The notes beneath the pieces were generated by a model. The model was not told the origin of the DNA, searched no databases, and saw only the letters and a list, made by a program, of their open reading frames with translations. A stretch of 64,000 bases of DNA from Solidesulfovibrio magneticus RS-1 (GTDB lineage: Bacteria; Desulfobacterota; Desulfovibrionia; Desulfovibrionales; Desulfovibrionaceae): contig NC_012796.1 in the NCBI RefSeq assembly GCF_000010665.1, forward strand, positions 4,612,001-4,676,000, read 5' to 3'. Below are positions 33,163-41,294 of this stretch, one piece after another. The position numbers and the translations under genes are program-made. Position 1 is the first letter of the stretch; each line of letters starts with the position of its first letter.

Positions 33163-34791
33163 CTATTGTCCGACGGCCGGGGTCAGTCCCTGCTGTTCGT
33201 ACAGGGCGACGCTGTCGAGCACCGTTCCGACCACGCCGCTGTAGACCGAGACGCCGGCGGCCTGGAGGGCCGCCGTTGCGGCCGGGCTCATGTCGCTGCA
33301 CACCAGCCCGCCCACGCCGTATTGGCGCAGGAGCTCGGGCAGAGGGGTGCGGGTATTGAGTTCAACCACGGCATAGGCCTGATTGGCCAGGTCGACGAGG
33401 ATCACGGCCTGGGCCTTGGCCTCGGAAGCCACCGTGGCGTTGACGCTTTTTTCCGGCGACAACACGCCGATGATGCCCGGCGTCGTGGCCGCCACCTGGC
33501 GGAACTTGCGGTCCACGCCGGTCTTGAGCTGGGTGCCCTGGGGCGTGTAGCCCGGCGGCGGCACCGAGACGAACAAATGCTTGTTGGCCCGCACCACTTC
33601 CACGGCCGCGCCGGCCTGCTGCCGGGTGGCCTGGATGAAGGTGTCGAGGTCGGGGGTGGCCATGCCGTTTACGGCCACGATCACATCGCCAGTCTGGAAG
33701 CCGACCATGCTGGCCTGGCCTTCCACTTCGTTGACGAGAATGCCCTGCATGTCCTGGGGCAGGCCCAGGGAGACGATGTCCTTGGGTTTGAGCTGGGCTG
33801 CGTCCATGCCGATCCAGGTGGCCGACAGCGTCACCTTGGCCGGGGGAATGAGCGGAATCTGGGGCGGCGCGGCCGGCCGTGCGGCCAGGGTCACCGAGGC
33901 TTCCACGGGGTTTCCCCCGCGCATGACCGAAAGGCGCAGGCTCTGGCCGATGGCCGCCTTTTCCACGGAGGCCTGGAACTGGGCCACATTGCTGATGCGG
34001 GCGTTGCCCACCCGGCGGATCATGTCGCCAACGGCCAGCCCGGCGAGCTGGGCCGGCGAATTGGGGGCCACGTGGCTTATAAGGACGCCCTTGTCGTCGG
34101 GCAGATTGAATTGGATGCGCATGATGGCGTCCACGTCCTGCACGTCCAACCCGACCCAGGGCGTCTTCTGGATAACGCCGACATCCAGGCCAAGGGGCGC
34201 GTTTTCCAGGGTGATGTGGGTGGATTTCTGCACCCCGGCCCGGCTGTAGACCGCCTTGACCGTCTCACCGGCCCGCTTGCCGCCGAGGATGCGGCCCACT
34301 TCGGCGGGACCGGCCAAATCGGCGTTGTCCAGGCGCAACAGGACGTCGCCGGCCTTGATGCCGGCGGCAGCCCCGGGGGAACCGGCGACCACGATGTTGA
34401 CCAGCGCCCCACGCCCGGCGGCAAGGCCCAGGCCAGCGGCCGTCTGGGCCGGCAGGTCGCTTAGGCTCAAGCCCAGATAAGGCCCGCCTTGAGCAATGAG
34501 TTGCATTTGTTCGTTGCCGATTCCGGCAGGGAAACTGATGATCGGATCGCCGCCCGGGGCAGGGCCGGGCGCGGGCATGGCGGTTTGGGCCGCAGCCGGG
34601 AAAATCTCCCTTCCGTCCTCGCCGGCCTGAGGGCCGATGCCGGGCGCGCCGACCCATTTGATCATGATGGCCAAAAGCACCAGCACGCAGGCCAGCATGA
34701 GCGCCCCGAACCAGACCAGCAATCTGTCCGAGGCCACGCGGCCACGCTTGGGACAACCAGGTGCGTTTAATTCTTCAAAAGTATCTGACAT
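33163..34791 (-). CDS. MamE-Cter-like protein: three PDZ domains and a NifX-like domain
   Basis: The product is 542 aa. One membrane segment is near 25-46. Three PDZ-like domains follow (about 95-200, 205-310 and 320-415), each with the hydrophobic-GxPAxxAGxxxGD pattern (AGSPGAAAGIKAGDVL, APNSPAQLAGLAVGDMI, QASMVGFQTGDVI). Residues ~430-535 resemble the NifX/dinitrogenase-cofactor family (VILVDLANQAYAVVELN, GVGGLVCSDMSPAATAAL, VYSGVVGTV). There are no protease and no CXXCH motifs. GGAGAG precedes the ATG. It is probably the PDZ partner of the split MamE system. Confidence 0.82.
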   Translation of the reverse strand: MSDTFEELNAPGCPKRGRVASDRLLVWFGALMLACVLVLLAIMIKWVGAPGIGPQAGEDGREIFPAAAQTAMPAPGPAPGGDPIISFPAGIGNEQMQLIAQGGPYLGLSLSDLPAQTAAGLGLAAGRGALVNIVVAGSPGAAAGIKAGDVLLRLDNADLAGPAEVGRILGGKRAGETVKAVYSRAGVQKSTHITLENAPLGLDVGVIQKTPWVGLDVQDVDAIMRIQFNLPDDKGVLISHVAPNSPAQLAGLAVGDMIRRVGNARISNVAQFQASVEKAAIGQSLRLSVMRGGNPVEASVTLAARPAAPPQIPLIPPAKVTLSATWIGMDAAQLKPKDIVSLGLPQDMQGILVNEVEGQASMVGFQTGDVIVAVNGMATPDLDTFIQATRQQAGAAVEVVRANKHLFVSVPPPGYTPQGTQLKTGVDRKFRQVAATTPGIIGVLSPEKSVNATVASEAKAQAVILVDLANQAYAVVELNTRTPLPELLRQYGVGGLVCSDMSPAATAALQAAGVSVYSGVVGTVLDSVALYEQQGLTPAVGQ

Positions 34792-34820
34792 GCCAACTCT
34801 CCGGCCGTGCTACGAAGCCG

Positions 34821-36092
34821 TCAATACAGGGTCTGCGGCGAGGTTCCCGGCAGGGCCTGGGCCTGGCGCCGGGGGGCGGCGACAGCCTGGGGCAGCCCCG
34901 GCTGGACCGCCGGCCCGCCGACGGCCACGGCCCGGGTCGGGGTCAACTGCCCGGCCTGATAGGCGTTCAGGATGTCCTGCACGCCGCCGGTGACGCCCGG
35001 ATAGACGACAATGCGCTGGGAACCCAGGGTGGTCAGGGCTTCAGGGGTGAAATTGCCGGCAATAGCCACGCCGATTCCGAGATTCACCATGAGCTGGCTG
35101 GTGGCCACGCCGTGGCCGGGCACGCCGGCATTTGGGTTTGCCTCCACCCGGTAGGAGCGACGGGCCTGATCAACCAGGAGGTAATAAGGCGCGGACTCGA
35201 ACTGGGGTGACACCTGGGCCGTCAGGTCCGGGGTCGTGGCGGCGATGACCACCAACGCACCGCTGACCTGGGGCGCGGCCGGCTGGGGGGGGGCCGGTTT
35301 GGGGACGGCCGGGGTGGTCAGGGCCGCCAGGTTGGCCGGCAGGGAAATAATGAGGTTGCGCGAGGTCTTGCCCCGATAGATATTGCACTTGACGTCCGCC
35401 CCGGGCTTTAAGCCGTTGATGGCGGCTTCCAAGGCAGCCACATTGGCGGTCAGGGTCTTGTCCACCCGCACGATCTCGTCGCCGGCGGCGAAGCCGGCCT
35501 TGTCGGCCAGGGAGCCGGGGGCCACGTCGAGGACCAGCAGGGCGTCCTCCTTGACCAGCTTGTATTTGGCGACCATGGCGTCGGTGACCGGCTGCACGGA
35601 CAGCCCCAGAGAGGCGGCGGTCAGCCAGTCCAGGGCGGCGGCCTGGGCCGGCGCGCCGGCGGCCGGCTTGTCCACCCAGGTTCCGTTGGGCTGGAAGCCG
35701 TCGAGCACCTGGTGGCACAGCATGCAGTTGCCCCAGTCCTTGTGGGTCATCTTCTGGGCGATGGTGATAGGCGGCCCCTGCATGACCTTGGACACGGGCG
35801 CGCCCGCGCCGGTGGTGACGTGGCACTTGTTGCAGTTGCCCCAATAGGGATGGGTGGCTTTGGTCTTGACGTCCACGGGCGGTCCCATGGGCGTTTTGGC
35901 GGCGATCATGCGCGCCCCGCCCCCGGGGCCCTGCATGGGGCCGCGGTGCATGGGATTGGGACCGGGGCTAGCAAACGATCCGGGGCACTGCCGCCACAAG
36001 GTCCAGCCCACGATAATAACCACCAGCACGCCGACGACGATCAGGGCCGGCTTGAACTGGCGCATGCAGAAATCTTGTTCAAACTGTTTCAT
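34821..36092 (-). CDS. mamP: MamP-like protein: double magnetochrome, PDZ and NifX-like domain
   Basis: The product is 423 aa. A membrane anchor at 14-32 is followed by two magnetochrome CXXCH motifs (CNKCH at 87-91, CMLCH at 123-127, both after GNC), a PDZ domain at about 155-255 (VAPGSLADKAGFAAGDEIVRV), and a NifX-like domain at about 275-385 (YYLLVDQARRSYRVEANPN, GHGVATSQL, VYPGVTGGVQDIL). MamP in Magnetospirillum has PDZ followed by two magnetochromes and acts as an iron oxidase; here the order is reversed and a NifX domain is added. The end is Pro/Ala/Gln-rich. It lies 13 bases after mamB. Confidence 0.8.
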   Translation of the reverse strand: MKQFEQDFCMRQFKPALIVVGVLVVIIVGWTLWRQCPGSFASPGPNPMHRGPMQGPGGGARMIAAKTPMGPPVDVKTKATHPYWGNCNKCHVTTGAGAPVSKVMQGPPITIAQKMTHKDWGNCMLCHQVLDGFQPNGTWVDKPAAGAPAQAAALDWLTAASLGLSVQPVTDAMVAKYKLVKEDALLVLDVAPGSLADKAGFAAGDEIVRVDKTLTANVAALEAAINGLKPGADVKCNIYRGKTSRNLIISLPANLAALTTPAVPKPAPPQPAAPQVSGALVVIAATTPDLTAQVSPQFESAPYYLLVDQARRSYRVEANPNAGVPGHGVATSQLMVNLGIGVAIAGNFTPEALTTLGSQRIVVYPGVTGGVQDILNAYQAGQLTPTRAVAVGGPAVQPGLPQAVAAPRRQAQALPGTSPQTLY

Positions 36093-36105
36093 AAGCGAGC
36101 CCCAT

Positions 36106-36981
36106 TCATCCTTCGGCGGGGTTAAGAACGACTGTAATCCTGGTCTTCATGCCCAGGGCATTGGCCACGGCGGCCCGGGCCTTGGCCTTGACCGCCTCGC
36201 CAGCCTCCAGGCTCAGATCGGCAGGGACGACGAGAATCAACTTGAGTTCCAAGGTCGGGCCAAGCTCGCGGCCCATGATCTGGCGCACCGAAACAACGTT
36301 CTCCAGACCTTCCAGGGCAGAACTGATGGCTTCCATGATTTCAGCCGGCGGCGCCTCGTCCATAAGCTTGAGCACGGACTCGTAGATGGACTCGATGCAC
36401 AGCTTGAGGATCATCACGCCGACCACGAAGGCAGCCAGGGGGTCCATGAAGGAAAAACCCATCATGGCCCCGATGACGCCGATCAAAACAGCGACGGAAG
36501 CGTAGACGTCGGAACGGCTTTCCCAGGCTTTGGCCACCATGGAGGGGCTGTTGATCTGGGTGCCGGCGCACACGCTCTGGCGAAACATCAGTTCGTTGAT
36601 GACAATGGCAAACACCGCCCCCCACAAGGCGAACCAGCAGGGATGCACCCAACGCCCGGCCACGATCGTGACGTAGCCGTCATGCATGATGTAGAGGCCA
36701 ATGACGAACAGAAACAGATAAATGGAAATAGCCACCAGATACTCGGCCTTGCCGAAGCCGTCCGGGTATTTGGCGTTGGGCTGGCGGGCGGAAATCTGCA
36801 GGCCGATCATCATAACGAAGGTGGCCAGCAGATCGGCCACCGAATGCACAGCGTCGGCGATGAGCCCCTTGCTGCCGCCCACAAAGCCCAGATAGGCCTT
36901 GAGCGCGATCATCATGACGTTGCCCGCGACGTTGACCAGCCCCACCGACCGGGCGCACTTTTCACATGCCTTGTATTTCAT
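36106..36981 (-). CDS. mamB: MamB, magnetosome cation diffusion facilitator
   Basis: The product is 291 aa with six membrane segments and a C-terminal CDF domain. MamB-like traits are the N-terminal CEKC, INELMFRQSVCAGTQINSPSMV and KAWESRSDVYASVAV. The TM2 metal motif ADAVHSVAD (D43, H46, D50) and the TM5 Asp are intact, unlike the MamM-like CDF at 26771. It transports iron into the vesicle and is needed for invagination in Magnetospirillum. The start overlaps the stop of the 43-residue gene upstream by four bases (ATGA). Confidence 0.92.
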   Translation of the reverse strand: MKYKACEKCARSVGLVNVAGNVMMIALKAYLGFVGGSKGLIADAVHSVADLLATFVMMIGLQISARQPNAKYPDGFGKAEYLVAISIYLFLFVIGLYIMHDGYVTIVAGRWVHPCWFALWGAVFAIVINELMFRQSVCAGTQINSPSMVAKAWESRSDVYASVAVLIGVIGAMMGFSFMDPLAAFVVGVMILKLCIESIYESVLKLMDEAPPAEIMEAISSALEGLENVVSVRQIMGRELGPTLELKLILVVPADLSLEAGEAVKAKARAAVANALGMKTRITVVLNPAEG

Positions 36982-37109
36982 TGATCTTCTTTTTCGTTTT
37001 GCTCGGCATCAATACGACGTTCTAGGTTCGTGGCCCCGCGGTACAGCACAACGGTCAGGACCAGGGTGGTCACAGCGATAAGAAGTCCTATCAGGTGCAT
37101 GGTTGTCAT
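36978..37109 (-). CDS. Small single-pass membrane protein (43 aa)
   Basis: A 43-residue frame runs from the ATG at 37109. One membrane segment (HLIGLLIAVTTLVLTVVLY) is followed by a charged helix (NLERRIDAEQNEKEDQ). It is joined to mamB by an ATGA overlap, which argues that it is translated. The ribosome binding site (CGGGAA) is moderate. A start 20 codons upstream is open but less likely. The function is unknown. Confidence 0.65.
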   Translation of the reverse strand: MTTMHLIGLLIAVTTLVLTVVLYRGATNLERRIDAEQNEKEDQ

Positions 37110-37137
37110 AATATTCCCGACGTCAGAGTTGTGCTCT

Positions 37138-37638
37138 TTAAAAAACGTAATGACCTTTAAGCATGGCAAACAGCATCACGAAAAACAGCAGTTGCTGGGT
37201 ATGCAGGATATAAATGCCTTTTTTGACATGCCCGGGCTGGTATTTGATCCACATGAGAAAGCCGCAAAACGTCAACAAACCCATGAGGGTCAGGGCCAGC
37301 ATCAGCCAATAGTTGCCCCAAAGCGCGATATAGCAGTGCACGCAGGCCACCAGAAACGACAGCGTGTTAAGCCAGATATGGTAGACCAGCAGCCGGTTCA
37401 TGAACGACTGCACGCCCTTGATGCGGTAGTGCAGCAACAGTCGCTTGAAGGGGAAATACACGTTGGCGGCCAAAAACAGCACCATGCTCAGATTGCCCGT
37501 GCCGGTGGCAAAATTATAATCCGACAGCCACGCATACAAAAAAGACAGAACCAGAAAGACCGCCAGATAGGTCAGCCGCGTCCGGACCGGTCCCCAGCCC
37601 CACAAGGGCAGCGTGTGCAGATACGATTCCGTTGTCAT
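37138..37638 (-). CDS. Polytopic membrane protein, possibly a b-type haem (ferric-reductase-like) protein
   Basis: The product is 166 aa with about five membrane segments. Histidines are placed as in bis-haem membrane reductases: H-x13-H within one segment (HIWLNTLSFLVACVH) and a second pair in the last segments (GHVKKGIYILHTQQ to LKGH). The pattern resembles the ferric-reductase-like transmembrane domain, but no NAD/FAD domain follows. With Mad6 and the haem c proteins it would complete an electron route across the membrane (inference). It stands between mamQ and the 43-residue protein. Confidence 0.68.
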   Translation of the reverse strand: MTTESYLHTLPLWGWGPVRTRLTYLAVFLVLSFLYAWLSDYNFATGTGNLSMVLFLAANVYFPFKRLLLHYRIKGVQSFMNRLLVYHIWLNTLSFLVACVHCYIALWGNYWLMLALTLMGLLTFCGFLMWIKYQPGHVKKGIYILHTQQLLFFVMLFAMLKGHYVF

Positions 37639-37656
37639 GACCGCTTGCGCTCCAGC

Positions 37657-38403
37657 CTAGTAACTGATGGGCGTCAGCACCTGGGCGTCCTGGGTCGCCT
37701 TGAAGTAAGGCGTCATCCTAAAGCCAAAGCACAGTGCAAAAAAATTCGAGGGGAACTTGTCCACGTAATTGGCGTAGGCCAGGATGGCTTCGTTGAACTT
37801 GACCCGCTCCCCGGCCAGATCCTTTTCCACTTCCACCAGGGCGGCCATGAGGCTCTGGAAATTGGCTGAAAGCTTGAGATCGGGGTATTGTTCGGCCACG
37901 GCCAACAGCCGGGCCAGGGCGGCGGAGGACAGCCCGGCGGCTCCGGCCGGAGCAGTCCCGGCCGGGGCGGCCGGGCCGGCGTTTTTCAGCAATTCCTCAA
38001 CGGCTCCCGGATTGGCCCCTTCGCCGCCAAGGGCCGTGCGCAGCTTGACGATTTCGGTCAGGACGTTTTTCTCGTAATGGGAATAGTCCTGCAAGGCCTT
38101 GGCCAGATTGATGGAAATGTCGTTTCGCCGCTGCATGAAGACGTCCACCTGGGCCCGCGACTTCATGACGTCGTGCTCCACGCCGATAAGCGTGTTGTAA
38201 TAATAGATGGTCGCCGCTGCCAAAACCAGGAAGCAAAAGCCCAGGAGCCAGCGCAGGCGGACATCCATGGGCATCTCGGCCACGGCTCGCAGGCGATAGC
38301 CCAGCTCGTCCCAGAAAGCATGCCGGGGCGCTTGGCGCGGGGCGAGGTCGTACTTCTTCCCGTAGGCCTCAACGATGATGTCGGTCATGCGTTTCGTCTT
38401 CAT
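37657..38403 (-). CDS. mamQ: MamQ, LemA-family magnetosome protein
   Basis: The product is 248 aa. A cytoplasmic N-terminus of ~50 residues precedes one membrane segment (WLLGFCFLVLAAATIYYYNTLIGV). The LemA helical domain follows (EHDVMKSRAQVDVFMQRRNDI, QDYSHYEKNVLTEIVKLR, LAGERVKFNEAILAYANYVDKFPSNFFA), broken by an Ala/Gly/Pro-rich insert at 130-160. MamQ is needed for magnetosome membrane invagination in Magnetospirillum. LemA proteins normally start directly with the membrane segment; the longer N-terminus is typical of MamQ. Confidence 0.9.
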   Translation of the reverse strand: MKTKRMTDIIVEAYGKKYDLAPRQAPRHAFWDELGYRLRAVAEMPMDVRLRWLLGFCFLVLAAATIYYYNTLIGVEHDVMKSRAQVDVFMQRRNDISINLAKALQDYSHYEKNVLTEIVKLRTALGGEGANPGAVEELLKNAGPAAPAGTAPAGAAGLSSAALARLLAVAEQYPDLKLSANFQSLMAALVEVEKDLAGERVKFNEAILAYANYVDKFPSNFFALCFGFRMTPYFKATQDAQVLTPISY

Positions 38404-38427
38404 GGCTTGCGTCCGAAAGCTCCCCGG

Positions 38428-38763
38428 CTACTTCAATGTCCGCACGCCGTGGGCCACGGAAATGACGCCGAAAAGCACCAGGGCGATGGGCAGCACGCCG
38501 TACAGAAAATCCATGGTGGCAATGTATTCGTCATACCAGCCGTAGCCGCCCACGGCGAGCATCACCACGGCCACGAGCAGATTAATCTTTTTATAGCGCG
38601 TCTTGTCAAAGACCACCGACAGCAGGGCCAGCATGCCTATGATGATCATGATGGGCTGCAGGGAACCCTTGAAGACGCCGACAACCAGCGGGCTGTAATA
38701 ATAGGTGAAAAACAACCCCAGCCCGAAGACCGCCAAACCAGACAATAAGTGACCAAACCGCAT
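38428..38763 (-). CDS. Small polytopic membrane protein (Mad2-like by position)
   Basis: The product is 111 aa with four predicted membrane segments (LLSGLAVFGLGLFFTYYYS, IMIIIGMLALLSVVF, NLLVAVVMLAVGGYGWY, GVLPIALVLFGVISVAHG). Its second half has a hydrophobic pattern like MamI, with short charged loops. It lies 44 bases after the triple-CXXCH cytochrome gene and 24 bases before mamQ. No general family is recognised. In the mad nomenclature the gene at this place may be mad2; I am not certain. Confidence 0.68.
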   Translation of the reverse strand: MRFGHLLSGLAVFGLGLFFTYYYSPLVVGVFKGSLQPIMIIIGMLALLSVVFDKTRYKKINLLVAVVMLAVGGYGWYDEYIATMDFLYGVLPIALVLFGVISVAHGVRTLK

Positions 38764-38807
38764 GGTGACCTCTTTTTTCGCCGTGAAACGTTGTGGCGTC
38801 CGCCCCG

Positions 38808-39767
38808 CTACCTGGGGGCTCCGGCGTCTATCCAGGCCAGGAACACCCGGGTGTCCGGCCCTGCGAAACGGTGCATCGGCCCGCCCGGCTCCACAAGCGT
38901 CTTGAGCAGACCGTTGTCGACATACATCTTGACGTCCTCATAGGTGGTCATTTTCCGAAACGGCCCCAGGTGGCAGCGCAGACAATCCTGGGCCATAAGC
39001 CCTTCGATGGTCCCGGTGTAGGTGAGATCGCCCGGTGCGACCTGGCCTCCCGCCCCCGGCGGACAGGCGAACTGCCCGCCCCCGCCGCCGCGTCCCGGCT
39101 GGCCGGGTTGGCCCGGCTGCCGGGGCTGGCCGCCGCGGGTGGGCTGGTTGAAGGCGGCGGCCGCCCCGCCGATGCGCGGCGGATTTTCCGGCGCGCCGGC
39201 GTCTATCCAGGCCAGGATGACGTCGGCGTCGGCCCCGGCGAAGCGGCGCATGGGGCCTTGCACCATGGCGGCGAGCATGCCGTTGTCGACAAAGGCCCGC
39301 ACGCTGTCCCAATCCGTCAGATTGCGCGTGGCCCCGGAATGGCAGCGGGCGCAATCCTTCTGGATAATATCACGAATGGTGGACTCGTAATACACCTTCG
39401 CAGTGGTCTGGGCGACGGTGGCCGCCTGGGCACCCGGCTGGGCCTGGCTCCTGGCACCGGCCCCGGGGGCGCGGCGCATCGCGCCGGCGTCGGCCCAGGA
39501 AATGATCGTGCCGGCGTCGGCCCCGGCGAACTGGCGCATCATCGAACCGACCATGGCCGAAAGCATGCCGCTGTCGGCATAGGCCTTGATCGCGTCATAG
39601 CTCATCAGGTTGCGCATGGCACCGGAATGGCAGCGGGAGCAATCCTTCTGGACGATGTCACGGATGGTCGGCTCATAATACACCGGCGCGGCCGCTCCGG
39701 CGAACCGGTCCGCAAACGACGGCACCAAAAAAATCGCCGCAAAGACCAAGACAAACGCAAAACGCAT
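38808..39767 (-). CDS. Secreted c-type cytochrome of three tandem repeats
   Basis: The product is 319 aa. A signal peptide covers residues 1-20 (MRFAFVLVFAAIFLVPSFA). Three ~75-residue repeats, separated by Pro/Gly/Ala linkers, each have a CXXCH site (CSRCH, CARCH, CLRCH) and the pattern YYExTIRDI, RNLxxYD, GMLxAMV, FAGADA, WxDAGA. The repeat resembles the short cytochrome domain of planctomycete-type proteins. A single-repeat paralogue is encoded at 49641-50165. It is probably periplasmic or lumenal with three haems, in line with redox control of iron. It may be mad1 by position. Confidence 0.85.
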   Translation of the reverse strand: MRFAFVLVFAAIFLVPSFADRFAGAAAPVYYEPTIRDIVQKDCSRCHSGAMRNLMSYDAIKAYADSGMLSAMVGSMMRQFAGADAGTIISWADAGAMRRAPGAGARSQAQPGAQAATVAQTTAKVYYESTIRDIIQKDCARCHSGATRNLTDWDSVRAFVDNGMLAAMVQGPMRRFAGADADVILAWIDAGAPENPPRIGGAAAAFNQPTRGGQPRQPGQPGQPGRGGGGGQFACPPGAGGQVAPGDLTYTGTIEGLMAQDCLRCHLGPFRKMTTYEDVKMYVDNGLLKTLVEPGGPMHRFAGPDTRVFLAWIDAGAPR

Positions 39768-39799
39768 GGCACATCCCGGGAACGACGCGGCAGGCCGCA

Positions 39800-40597
39800 T
39801 CATTCCTCATCACTGTCCTGACTGCGCTCCAGCTCCATGACCTTCGTGAAATGTTCGGCCGCCGTCTTATGGTCGTCCTTGCGCACGTTCATGAAGCCAA
39901 GGTGCTGGTGGTATTTGATCTCTTCCGGATCGAGATCCACGGCCTTTTGCATGGCCTCGATGCCTTTTTCCAACTGCTCGTCGCCGTCGTAGGCCAGACC
40001 GAGCAGATAGTAGGCCCGGGCGTCCTCGGGCTTCTCCGCCACCACGGCCTCAAGCACGGGCAGGGCCAGCTTGTACTGCTTCATCTTGAGCAGCACGGCT
40101 CCCTTGCGGTAGCTGGCCATGAAGTGGTTGGGGCGCAGCTTTAAAACCTTGTCGAAAACCGTGACCGCCCGCTGGTAATCGCCAAGGTTGGCCAGGGCAA
40201 TGCCCATCTGGTAAAGCGGTTCCGGGTCGTTTTTCTCGTGGCGCGCCCATTCCTTCAAGTAGCGCAGGGCTTCCTCGGGGGAACCGCGACGCAGGCAGCG
40301 CTGGCTGATATTGCGGTACAGCTTGGCCTTGTCCCGGGGCGTGAGACTAAACAGGCCGTTGTACCAGTCCAGCGTCCGGTTGAGCAGCCGGCCGCTGAGC
40401 AAAAGAAGGGAATTCCAGTAAAACGTCGAGGAATCCTCAACGCTGGATTCCATGTTGGCGACGTTTTTCTTGGCTTTGGCCGCCTTCTTGCGCCCGACAG
40501 GGGCACCTTCACTGGCGGAAAGCTCGTCGTCGTCAGGAACAATGTCCTCGATATCCTCCAGCTGCGGCTGCGCAACTGTTTTTTCCCCCTTACCCAT
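39800..40597 (-). CDS. mamA: MamA, TPR scaffold protein of the magnetosome surface
   Basis: The product is 265 aa. A charged N-terminal extension of ~45 residues precedes TPR motifs from about residue 95 onward (EALRYLKEWARHEKNDPEPL, MGIALANLGDYQRAVTVFDKVLKLRP, GAVLLKMKQYKLALPVLEAVVAEKP, AMQKAVDLDPEEIKYHQHLG). MamA coats the cytosolic face of magnetosomes and self-assembles through its TPRs. The start at 40597 has GAGGAGG upstream and overlaps the mamI stop by eight bases, so an upstream in-frame ATG is rejected. The N-terminal extension is longer than in Magnetospirillum MamA. Confidence 0.93.
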   Translation of the reverse strand: MGKGEKTVAQPQLEDIEDIVPDDDELSASEGAPVGRKKAAKAKKNVANMESSVEDSSTFYWNSLLLLSGRLLNRTLDWYNGLFSLTPRDKAKLYRNISQRCLRRGSPEEALRYLKEWARHEKNDPEPLYQMGIALANLGDYQRAVTVFDKVLKLRPNHFMASYRKGAVLLKMKQYKLALPVLEAVVAEKPEDARAYYLLGLAYDGDEQLEKGIEAMQKAVDLDPEEIKYHQHLGFMNVRKDDHKTAAEHFTKVMELERSQDSDEE

Positions 40598-40784
40598 GTA
40601 CGTCCTCCTCGTCATCGCTGACGCTTTTTTGCGGAACACAACCGGCCAGGGCGGCAAGCAGCCCCCCGATCATACACAGCAGGGGCAGACCCCCCTTCAC
40701 AACGTCCATGACATAGTAATACATGTCATATATGCCCCAGAGCCCCAAGGCGATACAGAGCAATCCCAAAACGATGGGCGTCAT
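40590..40784 (-). CDS. mamI: MamI, small magnetosome membrane protein; first gene of the mam operon
   Basis: The product is 64 aa with two membrane segments (IVLGLLCIALGLWGIYDM and LPLLCMIGGLLAALAGCV) joined by VVKGG, and an acidic tail (SDDEEDVHG). This is the size and layout of MamI, required for vesicle formation. GGGAGGAAGGGGA directly before the ATG at 40784 selects this start over one seven codons upstream. It is the first gene of the run that continues to about 25772. Confidence 0.85.
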   Translation of the reverse strand: MTPIVLGLLCIALGLWGIYDMYYYVMDVVKGGLPLLCMIGGLLAALAGCVPQKSVSDDEEDVHG

Positions 40785-41002
40785 TCCCCTTCCTCCCTCG
40801 GCCATGCCACGTCCAGGCTTTGCGCCGGCTCCGGGGCCGGCAGACTCGAACGCTCATGACATAATGCCGAAAAGCCTGTGCTGTCCAGGCGTCAATCCTT
40901 CACGGACCGCCGCCGCGCCCAACCCCGGGCAGAAAGCTGCAGGGCACAGCCAAGCCAGTACCTGTCTATATCGAAAAACAAATTCACCGTATCAGTCAGT
41001 TA
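40785..41002 (-). promoter_or_regulatory. Upstream region of the mamI-led operon, bounded by an IS200-type element
   Basis: About 215 bases separate mamI from the left hairpin of the IS200-type element. The operon promoter should lie here. On the minus strand there is a TTGACG but no well-spaced -10. No start site is claimed. The insertion sequence may have cut off distal regulatory sequence. Confidence 0.35.
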
Positions 41003-41082
41003 CCCCCGGCAAAGCCGGGGGCATGAAAGACAATGAACCGCTCAAAGCGGTTTAAGAGTGAGCCGGCTAAAGCCGGCAACCG

Positions 41083-41294
41083 CTAAACCAGTTTCAGTTG
41101 CTCCAACCGACGATCTTCCTGCTCTTGGTTCCTGATGTATTCTCGAACAAGAGCCTCATCCAGACCGACGGTTGAAACAAAGTCTCCACGTGCCCAAAAG
41201 CTTTGGCCAACAAAGTTCTTTCGCCGTCCCATAAAGTTCCTGGCCAAGTGGATCGCGCTCTTACCTTTGATGTAACCAACTACCGAAGCTACTT
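41083..41294 (-). pseudogene. IS200 TnpA, C-terminal half
   Basis: The frame reads SVVGYIKGKSAIHLARNF, GQSFWARGDFVSTVG and DEALVREYIRNQEQED, the C-terminal part of IS200 transposases including the catalytic Tyr in REYIRNQ. It has no start of its own because of the IS1380-like insertion. Confidence 0.87.

Noticed and set aside
31755-33359. 534-codon plus-strand frame opposite mamEO
   Set aside because: Complement of the protease and Pro-rich linker; Arg/Gly-rich without motifs.
40785-41002. Sigma-54 or sigma-70 promoter for the mamI operon
   Set aside because: GG/GC pairs and a TTGACG are present but no combination has correct spacing.
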